A DNA stretch of 64,000 nucleotides from DATFKA01 sp035268885 (GTDB lineage: Bacteria; Bacteroidota; Bacteroidia; Chitinophagales; Saprospiraceae): contig DATFKA010000175.1 of assembly GCA_035268885.1 (NCBI GenBank), positions 21,651 through 85,650 of the forward strand. Direction: 5' to 3'. Of this stretch, positions 15,791 through 25,046 are shown in pieces (the stretch's first letter is position 1; each line of letters opens with the position of its first letter). The position numbers and the translations under genes were made by a program. A model generated the notes under the pieces. It worked only from the letters and a program-made list of their open reading frames with translations, was not told where the DNA came from and ran no database searches.

Positions 15791-18235
15791 ATGACACAAG
15801 TCCTTTACCAATGGAAGGCGCAGATGGGTTCCTACTGGTCTGCTACCCTGCTTAGCTTACTTGGCGTTTTTAGTATGGCTTGTAGCCAAAACGCTCCTAC
15901 TCCCGCTCCTGTACTCACCGGCGAAACCGCCAACTGGATTCAGGACAGCCGGCCCCTGCCCACTAGCGATTCCTTATTTTATGCGGAAGAGCCAGCCCCG
16001 CTTTTTCGCAGGGAGTTTCAGGTAGAAAAACCACTGGCGGAAGCCCACCTGCTGATTACGGCCGCCGGCTACTATCAGGCTTATCTCAATGGTAAAGAAA
16101 TTGGTAATGCAGCCCTGGATCCCGCCTGGACCGACTTCAGTAAACGTATCTACTACAGTGAATTCGACTTGACGGAGCAGCTGCAAGAAGGTGACTATTG
16201 CCTGGGGGTAGCGCTGGGGAATGGATTTTATAATCCGCTACCACTACGCAAATGGGGACGCCGGAATCTTAGGCAAGACCTGGGAGCCGTAGGTAAACCA
16301 GTCTTTATCGCTAAACTCGTTCTGGATTATAAAGACGGAGAGCGGCGGGAAATCATTACGGATCAAAACTGGAACTTCGCCTATGGTCCCCTGCTGAAAA
16401 ACAGTGTCTACCTGGGCGTGGTCCACGACGCCCGACGGGAAATCCCGGGATGGCAACAGCCTGGCTTCAAGGATAACAACTGGCAGTCGGCACAAATCGG
16501 GCCAGCACCGGGGGGAGCACTACAGCCAGCCTTTTTCCCTCCCGTGGAGATTACAAAAGAGATTCCGGCCAAGGAAATCTATTCTCCGGAGTCAGGGGTC
16601 TGGATCGTAGATATGGGCGTGAATTTTACGGGAACGTACCGCATAAAACTTTCCGGACAGCCCGGCGATACCCTTATCTTTCGTTTTGGTGAGCGCGTGT
16701 ACGAAGATGGCCGACTTAACCCTATGACCTCCGTAATCGGGCAGATCAAGCGTAAGGGGGTAGGGGGTCCGGGTGCGCCCGAAATTGCCTGGCAGACCGA
16801 TCGGTATATTGTAGATGATCAAGCCGGGGCCGTTTTTCAGCCACCCTTCACTTACCATACTTATCGCTATATGGAAATTACCGGCTTGGATGCACCGCCG
16901 GCTTTGGCCGATGTACAAGGCCTGTTCTTCCATTCTAACCTTCCGAATAACAATTATTTTTCCTGTTCGTCGGACCTGCTGAATGAGATCCAAGAGGCCA
17001 CCGAACGTACCTTCCTGGCCAACCTGATCAGTGTACAATCCGACTGTCCGGCCCGCGAAAAATTTGGTTATGGCGGGGACATTAACGCGACTAGTGAATC
17101 CTTTATCTATAATTTTGACATGCAGGATTTTTACCGCAAAACCATCTATGACTGGTTGGACGCCATGAACGATTCAACCTTTGTCGATACGGCTCCCTAC
17201 ACGGGGATTCAGTACTGCGGGATCAGTTGGGAATCGGCTTATCTGATTACTCAATATTACCTCTATCTGTACTATAATGATGTGGAAATCATTCGCGAGC
17301 TTTACACGCGGAATAAGCAATGGATGGATAAAGTGGCACGGTTGCATCCGGAAGGTATGGTGAATTCGGGCCTGAGTGACCACGAGTCGCTAGAACCAGT
17401 ACCTGTACAGCTGACCGGTACTGCCCATTATTTACAGTGTGCCCGCATCATGCAGACTTTTGCGGAGGTCATGGAGCAGCCCGGAGAGGCAGAGCAGTAC
17501 GGAGCCCTCGCGGAAAATTTAGCAAAACAAATCCGGGAACGCTTTTGGGCGCAAGCCGTCACAGAAGATATCAACCGACAGACTTTATTTGCCACCTTGC
17601 TCTACCACGACATCATCCCCGAGGCGGAAATTCCGGCCGCCAGGGATTCACTACTCCAGGCCGTACAAAGCGGCCCTTCCGGCCATTTTAACACCGGTAT
17701 TTTCGGAACGAAATACGTACTGGAAACCCTGTCGGAATTCCTTTCACCAGATTCGGTGTTCGCCATTGTAAACAGTACGAGCTATCCTGGCTGGGGGCAT
17801 ATGATTGATCGGGGTGCCACTACTATTTGGGAGACCTGGAAGGAAAGCGACAACACCTTCTCTAATTGCCACCCGATGTTTGGCACGGTGACCGAATGGT
17901 ACTACCGCTGGCTGGCTGGTATTCGTCCGGTAGCAGCTTATCCAGGCTTCCAGCAGTTCACCCTGGCACCTACCACACCCCGGGGATTAAATGCCGTCGA
18001 TTGTAGTTACCAGACGCCCCGTGGGTCCATCGTATCCCGCTGGGAAAAGCTGGAAAGTAACGCTTACCAATTTAATTTTACGATTCCGAAAGATAGCCGG
18101 GCCCAGGTCCACTTACCACTTGTACCCGGTCAAAAAGTAGTCATGAATGGATCGACTAACGAAGTGGAAGGGCTGGAGCTGGGTATTTTTGAATTAGGAG
18201 CAGGTACCTACTCGATTATCGTATCCGGAGAATAG
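15791..18235 (+). CDS. Lipoprotein alpha-L-rhamnosidase (GH78)
   Basis: 814-residue retaining-clan-unrelated, inverting-type rhamnosidase family member that releases terminal alpha-L-rhamnose from glycans or glycosides. A lipoprotein signal with lipobox FSMAC (Cys31) anchors it, and SQNAPTPAP forms a tether. An N-terminal beta domain (AGYYQAYLNGKEIGNAALDP) typical of GH78 precedes the alpha/alpha barrel. The diagnostic motif SDCPAREKFGYGGD is at 417-430, and WGHMIDRGATTIWETWKE and HPMFGTVTEWYYRWLAGI lie in the barrel's second half. The C-terminal domain has the small beta sandwich usual for the family. No SusC/SusD or second rhamnose gene is adjacent, so it appears to stand alone. Its promoter sits just upstream. 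Confidence 0.93.
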   Translation: MTQVLYQWKAQMGSYWSATLLSLLGVFSMACSQNAPTPAPVLTGETANWIQDSRPLPTSDSLFYAEEPAPLFRREFQVEKPLAEAHLLITAAGYYQAYLNGKEIGNAALDPAWTDFSKRIYYSEFDLTEQLQEGDYCLGVALGNGFYNPLPLRKWGRRNLRQDLGAVGKPVFIAKLVLDYKDGERREIITDQNWNFAYGPLLKNSVYLGVVHDARREIPGWQQPGFKDNNWQSAQIGPAPGGALQPAFFPPVEITKEIPAKEIYSPESGVWIVDMGVNFTGTYRIKLSGQPGDTLIFRFGERVYEDGRLNPMTSVIGQIKRKGVGGPGAPEIAWQTDRYIVDDQAGAVFQPPFTYHTYRYMEITGLDAPPALADVQGLFFHSNLPNNNYFSCSSDLLNEIQEATERTFLANLISVQSDCPAREKFGYGGDINATSESFIYNFDMQDFYRKTIYDWLDAMNDSTFVDTAPYTGIQYCGISWESAYLITQYYLYLYYNDVEIIRELYTRNKQWMDKVARLHPEGMVNSGLSDHESLEPVPVQLTGTAHYLQCARIMQTFAEVMEQPGEAEQYGALAENLAKQIRERFWAQAVTEDINRQTLFATLLYHDIIPEAEIPAARDSLLQAVQSGPSGHFNTGIFGTKYVLETLSEFLSPDSVFAIVNSTSYPGWGHMIDRGATTIWETWKESDNTFSNCHPMFGTVTEWYYRWLAGIRPVAAYPGFQQFTLAPTTPRGLNAVDCSYQTPRGSIVSRWEKLESNAYQFNFTIPKDSRAQVHLPLVPGQKVVMNGSTNEVEGLELGIFELGAGTYSIIVSGE

Positions 18236-18334
18236 TTATCCTGTTTTTTACCCCCCTAGTCGACAAAAGGCGCCTTGGGTGGTACTCTTTGCCTGAAATT
18301 TCGTATATTCAAAAGAGTAAATGACAGACACAAT

Positions 18335-18853
18335 ATGTTTAGCACCCGTAAAATATTGGCGGGGAATTCATTTTCCTGTATCCTAATATTACTATTCGTA
18401 ATAGGTACCAGCCTGGGGAATACCTTTGCTCAGGTGCCCAAAGAGGCCAAGACTTCCTCCAGCCTCCGCATAGATACGGTTCAGGTGCCCAAAGTTGATT
18501 TCTACAAGGATTTTGCGGATCTTTTGCTACTCTTTAAAAAAGCTGATATCCACGTCATCAACAATAGCAAAATCAAGAAGAAAGACAACTTGCTTAAGGA
18601 AATCAAATTCCAGTTGATGCATCCGCAGGGATTAAATTTCAAATTGAGAATTACTGACTTCAGCCAGCTGGAATTTCACTTCGCTTTTGATGAAAATCAG
18701 CAATGCCAAAACTTCACCTTCCGGATCAACGGAGAGGAGGTTTACCAACAAATCTCACTGGACACGGAAGGCTTCAAATCCTACGATTGCTTCGCGGATG
18801 GCCAGATTGTACAAAGAGGAGAAACCAACCACAAAATCGAAAAATACCATTGA
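18335..18853 (+). CDS. Exported protein of unknown function
   Basis: 172 residues from the ATG at 18335, the first Met with a plausible signal peptide (SFSCILILLFVIGTSLGNTF, cleavage near AQ). The upstream extension to 18275 is Arg/Lys-rich and unlikely to be translated. The mature part has a lysine-rich helix (KKADIHVINNSKIKKKDNLL) and a beta-rich C-terminus (LEFHFAFDENQQCQNFTFRI) with two cysteines. I do not recognise the family. Base composition looks more AT-rich than the flanking enzymes. It ends 4 bp before the stop of the convergent cysteine-rich gene, so no conventional terminator separates them. Confidence 0.7.
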   Translation: MFSTRKILAGNSFSCILILLFVIGTSLGNTFAQVPKEAKTSSSLRIDTVQVPKVDFYKDFADLLLLFKKADIHVINNSKIKKKDNLLKEIKFQLMHPQGLNFKLRITDFSQLEFHFAFDENQQCQNFTFRINGEEVYQQISLDTEGFKSYDCFADGQIVQRGETNHKIEKYH

Positions 18854-18857
18854 ATAC

Positions 18858-19241
18858 CTAGACCTGCTTAGCTCTTCGCAGCAAAAAGAAACCCGTCGCC
18901 AACACAAATCCAGCCAACAGTAAAAGACTCCAGCGGTTCATCAGCGGTGCCTCTTCAATCGGGATGCAACTATCTATACTCGCGCTCCCCTCTACGCTAT
19001 TGGTGGTTCCCGGTGGGCAGGTTTTGCATTCACTTCGTCCCGGTTCATCCTGGTAGGTTCCTATGGCACAAGGTTCACATTGCAACTGACCCTGTTGACT
19101 AGAAAAAGTACCCACAGGGCAATCGACACATCCGCCATCTCGATTGTCATATTGACCGGGCATGCAGTCGAACGTTCCCTGTGCATAGAGTAAAGAGAGG
19201 GGTAAAAGAAAAAGAAAAATTAGCGTGATTTTAATTTTCAT
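18858..19241 (-). CDS. Cysteine-rich GCC2/GCC3-like exported protein with an IPTL-CTERM-like tail
   Basis: 127 residues from the ATG at 19241, which starts a signal peptide (MKIKITLIFLFLLPLSLLYA). Residues 26-92 hold about three repeats of the ephrin-receptor/TNFR-like GCC2/GCC3 pattern (CVDCPVGTFSS, CEPCAIGTYQDEPGRSEC, CKTCPPGTTNSVEGSASID). The C-terminal 30 residues are APLMNRW, then a hydrophobic helix LLLLAGFVLATGFFLL and RRAKQV. This Pro-x4-Trp/hydrophobic/Arg-Arg layout looks like the IPTL-CTERM type sorting tail found in Bacteroidota. Protein sorting on the surface is therefore likely, with the cysteine-rich ectodomain outside. The gene is convergent with the exported protein at 18335. 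The ligand is unknown. Confidence 0.8.
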   Translation of the reverse strand: MKIKITLIFLFLLPLSLLYAQGTFDCMPGQYDNRDGGCVDCPVGTFSSQQGQLQCEPCAIGTYQDEPGRSECKTCPPGTTNSVEGSASIDSCIPIEEAPLMNRWSLLLLAGFVLATGFFLLRRAKQV

Positions 19242-19433
19242 GATAGATGGATTTACGTATCGTCTTAAATTAGATTGAAAGTAAAGATACTCCTTTTTTC
19301 CAAAGCAGATAAAAAACAATTTCCTGGGCTATACTGGTTCTTTACGGCCGGAAGCCTTCCGTTTATCCACAATTTTACATAGCTAAGTATAAATTAGCTA
19401 CTTTCAGGCTAGATCAACTTAAAATAACTGTTT

Positions 19434-22400
19434 ATGCGTCCATTATTATTTGGCCTACTGGCTGTTTTTTTCCTTTCTTCTCATTCCCCACTTGCGGCTC
19501 AGCAAATTGATCCGGAGCTTTTTGAACCTTTAAAGCCCCGTAATATCGGTCCGGCCGGTATGAGTGGCCGCGTCACGGCCATTGATGCCGTGGTGGCCGA
19601 TCCCAATATCATCTATATCGGTACTGCGGCGGGTGGCGTCTGGAAATCCACCAACGGCGGCTTGTCTTTTACCCCCGTTTTTGACGATCAGCGCGTCAGC
19701 TCAATTGGTGCGGTGGCCATCAACCAACAAAATCCGCAAGAGATCTGGGCGGGTACCGGCGAGGGGAATCCTCGCAATAGTGTTTCCTCCGGTTACGGTA
19801 TCTACCGAAGCCTCGATAGCGGACATTCCTGGCAGTTTATGGGGCTGGGTGAAACCCGTAATATCCATCGCGTCATTATCCACCCGCAGGATCCCAAAAC
19901 CGTTTGGGTAGGCGCCATTGGCTCCCCCTGGGGAGAACACGAAGAGCGGGGTGTCTATAAGACTACCGACGGGGGCCAGACCTGGAATAAGGTCCTCTAC
20001 GTCAACGAAAAAACGGGCCTGGCCGATCTGGTCCTGGATCCGAACAACCCAAACAAACTGGTTGCCGCCATGTGGGAACATCGCCGCTGGCCCTGGTACT
20101 TCAACTCCGGTGGTCCCGGCTCTGGCTTATATATTTCCTACGATGGTGGCGAAAGCTGGGAAGAACGCACTGCCGATGAGGGTTTGCCGAAAGGCGAGCT
20201 GGGCCGTATTGGCCTGGCTATTGCCCCCAGTAATTCGGACGTCATCTACGCCCTGGTCGAAGCCAAAAAAAATGGGCTTTATAAATCTACCGACGGTGGT
20301 TTTAGCTGGAAGCTCGTAGCCGATGAAGGCATCGGCGGACGCCCCTTCTATTACGCTGATATCTTTGTTGACCCTCAAAATGAAAACCGCCTCTTCAACA
20401 TCCATACGACGGCCGACGTCAGTCAGGATGGCGGTAAGACTTTTGAGCGCTTCATCCCGACCAGTCTAATCCACGTCGACAACCACGCCTTCTGGATCCA
20501 TCCCGACAACCCTAAATTGATCATGAATGGGAACGACGGCGGCTTTTGCCTCAGTCGCGACGGTGGTGAAAGCTGGGATTTTACTGAGAATTTGCCGCTG
20601 GGACAGTTCTACCACATCCGGGTCGACGATGCCGTCCCCTATAACGTCTACGGTGGTATGCAAGACAACGGTAGCTGGCGCGGCCCCAGTCAGGTCTGGC
20701 GCCGGAAAGGTATTCGCAACCTGTACTGGAACCGAATTGGCAGTGGTGATGGCTTTGACGCTATGCCCGATCCACAGAATGACCGCTTTGGCTATTCCCT
20801 CTCTCAGGGAGGTAATCTCAATCGTTTCGATTTGGAAACGGGCCTGCGTACCAGCCTGAAGCCCTATCTGGAGACTGAGGAGCCCCTGCGCTACCATTGG
20901 AACGCCGCCCTGGCCATCAATCCACACGATGAAAAAACCATTTATCTGGGTAGCCAATACGTCCTAAAATCCGAAGATCAGGGCCATTCCTGGACGGCTA
21001 TTTCGCCAGATTTGACGACCGATAATCCCGAAAAACAGCAGCAGGTGACTACGGGCGGACTGTCGCTGGATAATAGCGGCGCGGAAAACCACACCACTAT
21101 TATCTCCATCGACCCCAGTCCGCTGGACGAAGGGCTCATTTGGGTAGGCACCGACGATGGGAACATACAACTAACCCGCGATGGTGGTGCATCCTGGACC
21201 AACCTTAGTCCACGTATAAAAGGAATGCCGGAAGGCAGTTGGGTAGCCCAGGTCAACGCTTCACTGCACGATCCAGCCGAGGCCTTTGCCGTGGTCAATA
21301 ATTACCGCCAGAACGATTGGCAGCCTTACCTTTACCATACCGATGACTACGGGCGCAGCTGGACTTCACTGGTGGATACCGAGGTGATCAAAGGGCATAC
21401 GCTGGCCCTGGCACAAGATCCTATCGAAGAGAACCTACTCTTTCTGGGCGCAGAGGACGGTTTTTACGTAAGTATCGATAAAGGCGAAAACTGGACAAAA
21501 TGGAACTCCTTCCCTTCGATACCGGCCCGCGATCTGGTCGTACATCCACGTGAGCATGACCTGGTGATCGGTACCTTTGGCCGGGCCGCCTGGATACTGG
21601 ACGATATTCGTCCGCTGCGGGAGTTAGCAAAAGAAGGCTACCAGGAGATTGTAGCGCAAGACCTTTACCTATTTCCAGTGCCGGATGCTTACCTGTCTTT
21701 TTTCGGTGAACCCAATGGCTACCGCTCTACGGGTAATGGTTTGTTTTTTGGTGAAAACCGCGAACAGGGGGCCTTGATTACCTTCTACCTCAAAGAACTG
21801 GATGCAGATAAAAAGGCCACCGTCCAGGTGTACGATTCCGCAGGAGAGCTAATTCGAACTTTCAAAGAAGAAGTAGAAGCGGGTAGTAATCGCATTAGTT
21901 GGGACTTGCGTCAAAAGGGCGTAGAAAGTCCTTCCCTGAAACGGCCGAAAGCAGATGCGTCCGAACCGCGCGGACATTCTGTATTGCCAGGTCAGTATAC
22001 TGTAGAAGTTAGCTATGGCGATCAGGCGATGGAACAATCCGTCGTGGTAATTGCCGATCCTGCTTATCAGGTGACGAAAGAGCAAATGATGGCCAAAGCG
22101 GAGCTCATCGAAGAGCACGAAGCAGATGTGGCTCGCCTTACGGCAAAAATGCACGCCCTGGGTGATGCACGCGAGACGGCGAATCTGCTCAAGGGTCAAC
22201 TGAGTAAAAAGGACGCACATGCGGAGATGCTGGAAAAGACCAATGCGGCAATCAAGAAAATCGACGCGATCGTAGAAAAGATTGATGGCCCCGAAGATGT
22301 ACAGGGGCTGTACAACGATCCGGGCTTGCTCAGTGCCAAACGCAGCGCTGCTCGTCGCAGTCTGCAGGATGTGATCTACCCCGTCACGGAAACCAATAAA

Positions 22401-22532
22401 AAACTGGTCGCCACTTTTGCGGAAGCGATGCAGCCGATTATCCAGGAGATCGACGATTTTTTGGATAAGGATTGGATGGCCTATCAGGCGGCCCTGAAAG
22501 CAGCTGGTTTTAGTTTGTTCTCTAAAGAATAA
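19434..22532 (+). CDS. Large exported BNR/sortilin-type beta-propeller protein
   Basis: 1032 residues with a signal peptide (PLLFGLLAVFFLSSHSPLAA). The first about 720 residues consist of many BNR/Asp-box repeats (SxDxGxTW style: SYDGGESWEER, SRDGGESWDFTEN, TRDGGASWTNL) that form one or two seven-bladed-type propellers of the VPS10/sortilin and GH33/GH74-like fold. Residues 730-1032 contain a FlgD-like or Ig-like region (TVQVYDSAGELIRTF) and a helical tail. It is often annotated as glycosyl hydrolase, but no catalytic residue can be assigned here. A close paralogue lies at 48921-52103 on the other strand (IKPRNIGPAGMSGRVTAID occurs in both with small changes). A strong bidirectional terminator separates it from cyclophilin. 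Confidence 0.9.
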   Translation: MRPLLFGLLAVFFLSSHSPLAAQQIDPELFEPLKPRNIGPAGMSGRVTAIDAVVADPNIIYIGTAAGGVWKSTNGGLSFTPVFDDQRVSSIGAVAINQQNPQEIWAGTGEGNPRNSVSSGYGIYRSLDSGHSWQFMGLGETRNIHRVIIHPQDPKTVWVGAIGSPWGEHEERGVYKTTDGGQTWNKVLYVNEKTGLADLVLDPNNPNKLVAAMWEHRRWPWYFNSGGPGSGLYISYDGGESWEERTADEGLPKGELGRIGLAIAPSNSDVIYALVEAKKNGLYKSTDGGFSWKLVADEGIGGRPFYYADIFVDPQNENRLFNIHTTADVSQDGGKTFERFIPTSLIHVDNHAFWIHPDNPKLIMNGNDGGFCLSRDGGESWDFTENLPLGQFYHIRVDDAVPYNVYGGMQDNGSWRGPSQVWRRKGIRNLYWNRIGSGDGFDAMPDPQNDRFGYSLSQGGNLNRFDLETGLRTSLKPYLETEEPLRYHWNAALAINPHDEKTIYLGSQYVLKSEDQGHSWTAISPDLTTDNPEKQQQVTTGGLSLDNSGAENHTTIISIDPSPLDEGLIWVGTDDGNIQLTRDGGASWTNLSPRIKGMPEGSWVAQVNASLHDPAEAFAVVNNYRQNDWQPYLYHTDDYGRSWTSLVDTEVIKGHTLALAQDPIEENLLFLGAEDGFYVSIDKGENWTKWNSFPSIPARDLVVHPREHDLVIGTFGRAAWILDDIRPLRELAKEGYQEIVAQDLYLFPVPDAYLSFFGEPNGYRSTGNGLFFGENREQGALITFYLKELDADKKATVQVYDSAGELIRTFKEEVEAGSNRISWDLRQKGVESPSLKRPKADASEPRGHSVLPGQYTVEVSYGDQAMEQSVVVIADPAYQVTKEQMMAKAELIEEHEADVARLTAKMHALGDARETANLLKGQLSKKDAHAEMLEKTNAAIKKIDAIVEKIDGPEDVQGLYNDPGLLSAKRSAARRSLQDVIYPVTETNKKLVATFAEAMQPIIQEIDDFLDKDWMAYQAALKAAGFSLFSKE

Positions 22533-22549
22533 AAACTACGTTCCCCAAT

Positions 22550-22592
22550 AAAAAAAGCGGAGTCAGCACTGTGTTGACTCCGCTTTTTTTTT
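22550..22592. terminator. Bidirectional rho-independent terminator
   Basis: Stem GCGGAGTCA (22557-22565) and TGACTCCGC (22575-22583) with a 9-nt loop is flanked by an A tract on the left and a T tract on the right. It therefore terminates both the propeller gene and, on the other strand, the cyclophilin gene, whose stop is at 22591. Confidence 0.92.
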
Positions 22593-23103
22593 ATGCCTCT
22601 TCCACCACCTCCGCCGACTCAATCACAACTTGCTCTTTTGGCACGTCACCCATGCCTCTTAATCTGCCGGTAGGAATAGCGGCAATGGCATCCACCACTT
22701 CCATGCCCTCAATCACTTTACCAAAGACAGCATAGCCCCAGCCCCTGGGGGTCTCACTGGTGAAATTTAGAAAGTCATTATCTACTAAATTGATAAAAAA
22801 CTGTGCCGTCGCACTGTGCGGATCACCCGTACGAGCGTAGGCGATGGTACCCCGATTATTCTTGAGGCCATTATTCGCTTCGTTTTCGATCGGTGCGTGG
22901 GTTTCTTTCTCCTGCATCTCAGTATCGAAGCCCCCACCCTGCGCCATAAAGCCGGGAATAACCCGGTGAAAAATAACATTGCTGTAGAAGCCATCCTCTA
23001 CGTATTGCAAAAAGTTAACGACGGAATTGGGTGCTTTGTCCGCATCCAGTTCTAATTTGATATCTCCCTTATTAGTCTTGAGTTGAACGATTGGATTTGC
23101 CAT
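22591..23103 (-). CDS. Cyclophilin-type peptidyl-prolyl cis-trans isomerase
   Basis: 170-residue single-domain cyclophilin with no signal peptide, so cytosolic (PpiB-like). It catalyses cis-trans isomerisation of X-Pro bonds during folding. Family motifs are in place: NVIFHRVIPGFMAQGGG (catalytic Arg in FHRVIPGF), ATAQFFINLVDNDFLN, and GYAVFGKVIEGMEVVDAI. Length matches bacterial PpiB (about 165). The tail EVVEEA is slightly longer than in E. coli. It is transcribed convergently with the BNR protein and divergently from the DUF1080 lipoprotein, as a single-gene unit. Confidence 0.95.
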   Translation of the reverse strand: MANPIVQLKTNKGDIKLELDADKAPNSVVNFLQYVEDGFYSNVIFHRVIPGFMAQGGGFDTEMQEKETHAPIENEANNGLKNNRGTIAYARTGDPHSATAQFFINLVDNDFLNFTSETPRGWGYAVFGKVIEGMEVVDAIAAIPTGRLRGMGDVPKEQVVIESAEVVEEA

Positions 23104-23203
23104 AAATTTAATTTTTGAATGGGTAAGTTATCAAAATCTCCGTAAATCCGTCCTTTCCTTTCCTTCATTCGTGGATAATGCCTATTTTTCAAAAAAAATA
23201 CAG

Positions 23204-24100
23204 ATGAGATATTTCCTACCCATTATTCCTTTATTTCTACTTATGGCCTGCGAACCCACTACCACTACTGACCCCAATCAGGAAGAGTGGATGGATCTCT
23301 TTAATGGTAAAGACCTCAGCGGATGGGATATTAAAATCGCCGGTCACGAAGTCAACGATAATTACAAGGAGACGGTCCTGGTGCAAGACAGTATGATTCG
23401 TATTAGTTATGATCAGTACGATAATTTTGATGAAAAGTACGGCCACATCTATTATCAAGAACCTTTTTCATACTATAAGATTCGCTTTGACTATCGCTTC
23501 GTCGGAGAACAAACTGAAGGAGGGGCCGTGTGGAATGTCCGTAACAGTGGCTTGATGTTTCACTCCCAGTCGGCAGCCAGCAATGAATTTGGACAGCATT
23601 TTCCCGTCTCTATTGAGCTGCAATTACTAGGTGGGCTAGGCGAAGGCGAGCGAACAACCGGGAACGTCTGTACCCCCGGCACCGCCGTAGTGATGGGCGA
23701 TACCATTAACTACCAGCATTGTATCAACTCCAGCTCAGAAACTTATCACGGTGATCAGTGGGTCAGTGCCGAAGCCATCGTATTGGGCGGTGAGGAGATG
23801 ATCTTTCTAATTGAAGGCGATACGGTGCTACAATTTGACAAACCCCAATTAACCAAAGGTTTTATCAACGCCCAGGGTGGAGAAGACTGGTCTAACTTTG
23901 GCTTTGAAGATGATATTGAAGCCTGGCAACAACGCGACGGAGAAGTCTTAACGGAAGGCTATATTGCCTTGCAGGCCGAGAGTCATCCGATCGATTTCAA
24001 GAATATCCGCTTGCTCAACCTCTGTGGGTGTAAAGACCCCCAGGCCAAGAACTACAAAGCGTACTTTGTGAAGGATGCACCGGAGAGCTGTATCTACTAA
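23204..24100 (+). CDS. DUF1080 lipoprotein (3-keto-disaccharide hydrolase-like)
   Basis: 298 residues from the ATG at 23204, which makes a lipoprotein signal with lipobox LLMAC (Cys16). The DUF1080 fold (concanavalin-like jelly roll) is marked by WMDLFNGKDLSGWDIKIAGH, EGGAVWNVRNSGLMFHSQ and the HPIDFKNIRLLNL ending. Some members hydrolyse 3-keto-glycosides made by Gfo/Idh/MocA dehydrogenases; two such dehydrogenases are at 1903 and 27503 in this window, neither adjacent. The C-terminus has an extra Cys-containing segment (CGCKDPQAKNYKAYFVKDAP) ending ESCIY, resembling the small Bacteroidota domains that mention substances in a list form. Catalysis is not proven by the sequence. Confidence 0.87.
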   Translation: MRYFLPIIPLFLLMACEPTTTTDPNQEEWMDLFNGKDLSGWDIKIAGHEVNDNYKETVLVQDSMIRISYDQYDNFDEKYGHIYYQEPFSYYKIRFDYRFVGEQTEGGAVWNVRNSGLMFHSQSAASNEFGQHFPVSIELQLLGGLGEGERTTGNVCTPGTAVVMGDTINYQHCINSSSETYHGDQWVSAEAIVLGGEEMIFLIEGDTVLQFDKPQLTKGFINAQGGEDWSNFGFEDDIEAWQQRDGEVLTEGYIALQAESHPIDFKNIRLLNLCGCKDPQAKNYKAYFVKDAPESCIY

Positions 24101-24144
24101 ACCGAACATGCACCCTTGCTTTTCGTTCTAAAGAAAAGCAAATA

Positions 24145-24675
24145 ATGGACAATACAGCAAATGCAACCGACCTGACTACCGTATTAGAAAAAATGACCAA
24201 TGGCCTGTACATTGTAACTACCCGAAAAAAGGCCATCAACATGGAGACCCGTAATGAAGACTATCTGGCGGCCGGCACCGTAGCTTGGGCCACGCAGAAT
24301 AGCTTTGAACCACCCATGGTGACCATTGCCCTGCGAAAAGATAGCGACCTGGCCGAAACGGTAGCCAAATCTTATCAATTCGCCCTCCATATTTTGGGCC
24401 TCGATCAAAAGGACATGGCAAAAGACTTTGCCGAAGACAGTAAAGTAGATCGTGTGCACCAAAAAATTAATGGTTACGACTTCCATAATGGTTTATCGAC
24501 TAACCTACCCGTCATCAACGGTACCATTGGTTATCTGGAGTGTGACCTTAAAGAAATCTATAAAAATGAAGGAGATCATATCTTATTTACCGGCGAAGTA
24601 ATTGGTGGTGAAATCCACAACGAAGAAGCACAACCCCTGCACGAATGGCGAACGGGTATGCGCTACGGTGGATAA
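24145..24675 (+). CDS. Flavin reductase-like FMN-binding split-barrel protein
   Basis: 176-residue cytosolic protein of the flavin reductase family, which binds FMN and supplies reduced flavin to partners or acts as a small oxidoreductase. Supporting segments are TNGLYIVTTRKK, VAWATQNSFEPPMVTIALRKDSD (flavin-contact region) and FHNGLSTNLPVINGTIGYLE, ending with HEWRTGMRYGG. It is a single-domain protein with no rubredoxin partner nearby, though the family often works with one. It starts 44 bp after the DUF1080 lipoprotein and ends at a hairpin. The physiological electron acceptor is unknown. Confidence 0.88.
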   Translation: MDNTANATDLTTVLEKMTNGLYIVTTRKKAINMETRNEDYLAAGTVAWATQNSFEPPMVTIALRKDSDLAETVAKSYQFALHILGLDQKDMAKDFAEDSKVDRVHQKINGYDFHNGLSTNLPVINGTIGYLECDLKEIYKNEGDHILFTGEVIGGEIHNEEAQPLHEWRTGMRYGG

Positions 24676-24697
24676 ATGAATCCTCAAGAAAATCTAT

Positions 24698-24724
24698 CAG
24701 GGGCGGACTTCCGCCTCTGCTTTT
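24698..24724 (+). terminator. Hairpin terminator after the flavin reductase gene
   Basis: AGGGGCGGA (24699-24707) pairs with TCCGCCTCT (24710-24718) with one G-T wobble, followed by GCTTTT. It lies 23 bp past the stop codon. The T run is short, so efficiency is uncertain. Confidence 0.55.
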
Positions 24725-24757
24725 CATACCCCTCTTAAACCAAATTAAAGACACACC

Positions 24758-25030
24758 ATGGAAATTTTCTTACTAGTTGTTTTTATTACGCTATTCGTTG
24801 TTGGCTGGGTGGCCTCCCGGTTCTATTCCAAAAAGCAGGGTATTGTACAGGACCGAGTGCTTAACAAGACCAACTACAATATTAATATGATTGGTCCTAA
24901 AGAAATTGAAGAGATGAGCCCAGGCGAAGCCCAGGAACTAATTAACAAACTGGAGAAAAGTGATTTACCTTCTCTGGGACATCGCGATTTCTATGCCTTA
25001 AAGGAAAAAGCAAAAAGAGCAGAGCCATAA
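24758..25030 (+). CDS. Small membrane-anchored protein of unknown function
   Basis: 90 residues with one N-terminal membrane helix (FLLVVFITLFVVGWVASRF) and a cytoplasmic, charged tail (GEAQELINKLEKSDLPSLGH). Not recognised as a family. The stop overlaps the stem of a T-rich hairpin, which ends the transcript and points to a real gene. It is convergent with a DUF7218-type small gene. The tail could interact with a partner protein, but nothing identifies one. The coding call rests on the membrane helix, good start context (ACACACCATG) and the terminator. Confidence 0.72.
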   Translation: MEIFLLVVFITLFVVGWVASRFYSKKQGIVQDRVLNKTNYNINMIGPKEIEEMSPGEAQELINKLEKSDLPSLGHRDFYALKEKAKRAEP

Positions 25031-25046
25031 AGCCCTGCTTTTTTTT
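25019..25046 (+). terminator. Imperfect hairpin with T8 tail after the small membrane protein
   Basis: GCAGAGC (25019-25025) and GCCCTGC (25032-25038) form a 7-bp stem with one mismatch, followed by TTTTTTTT. The stop codon of the small membrane gene (25028-25030) lies in the loop. Confidence 0.6.

Noticed and set aside
19701..20081. Long ORFs on the strand opposite the large enzymes
   Set aside because: They are frame shadows of high-quality genes with family hits and lack their own starts and coding features.
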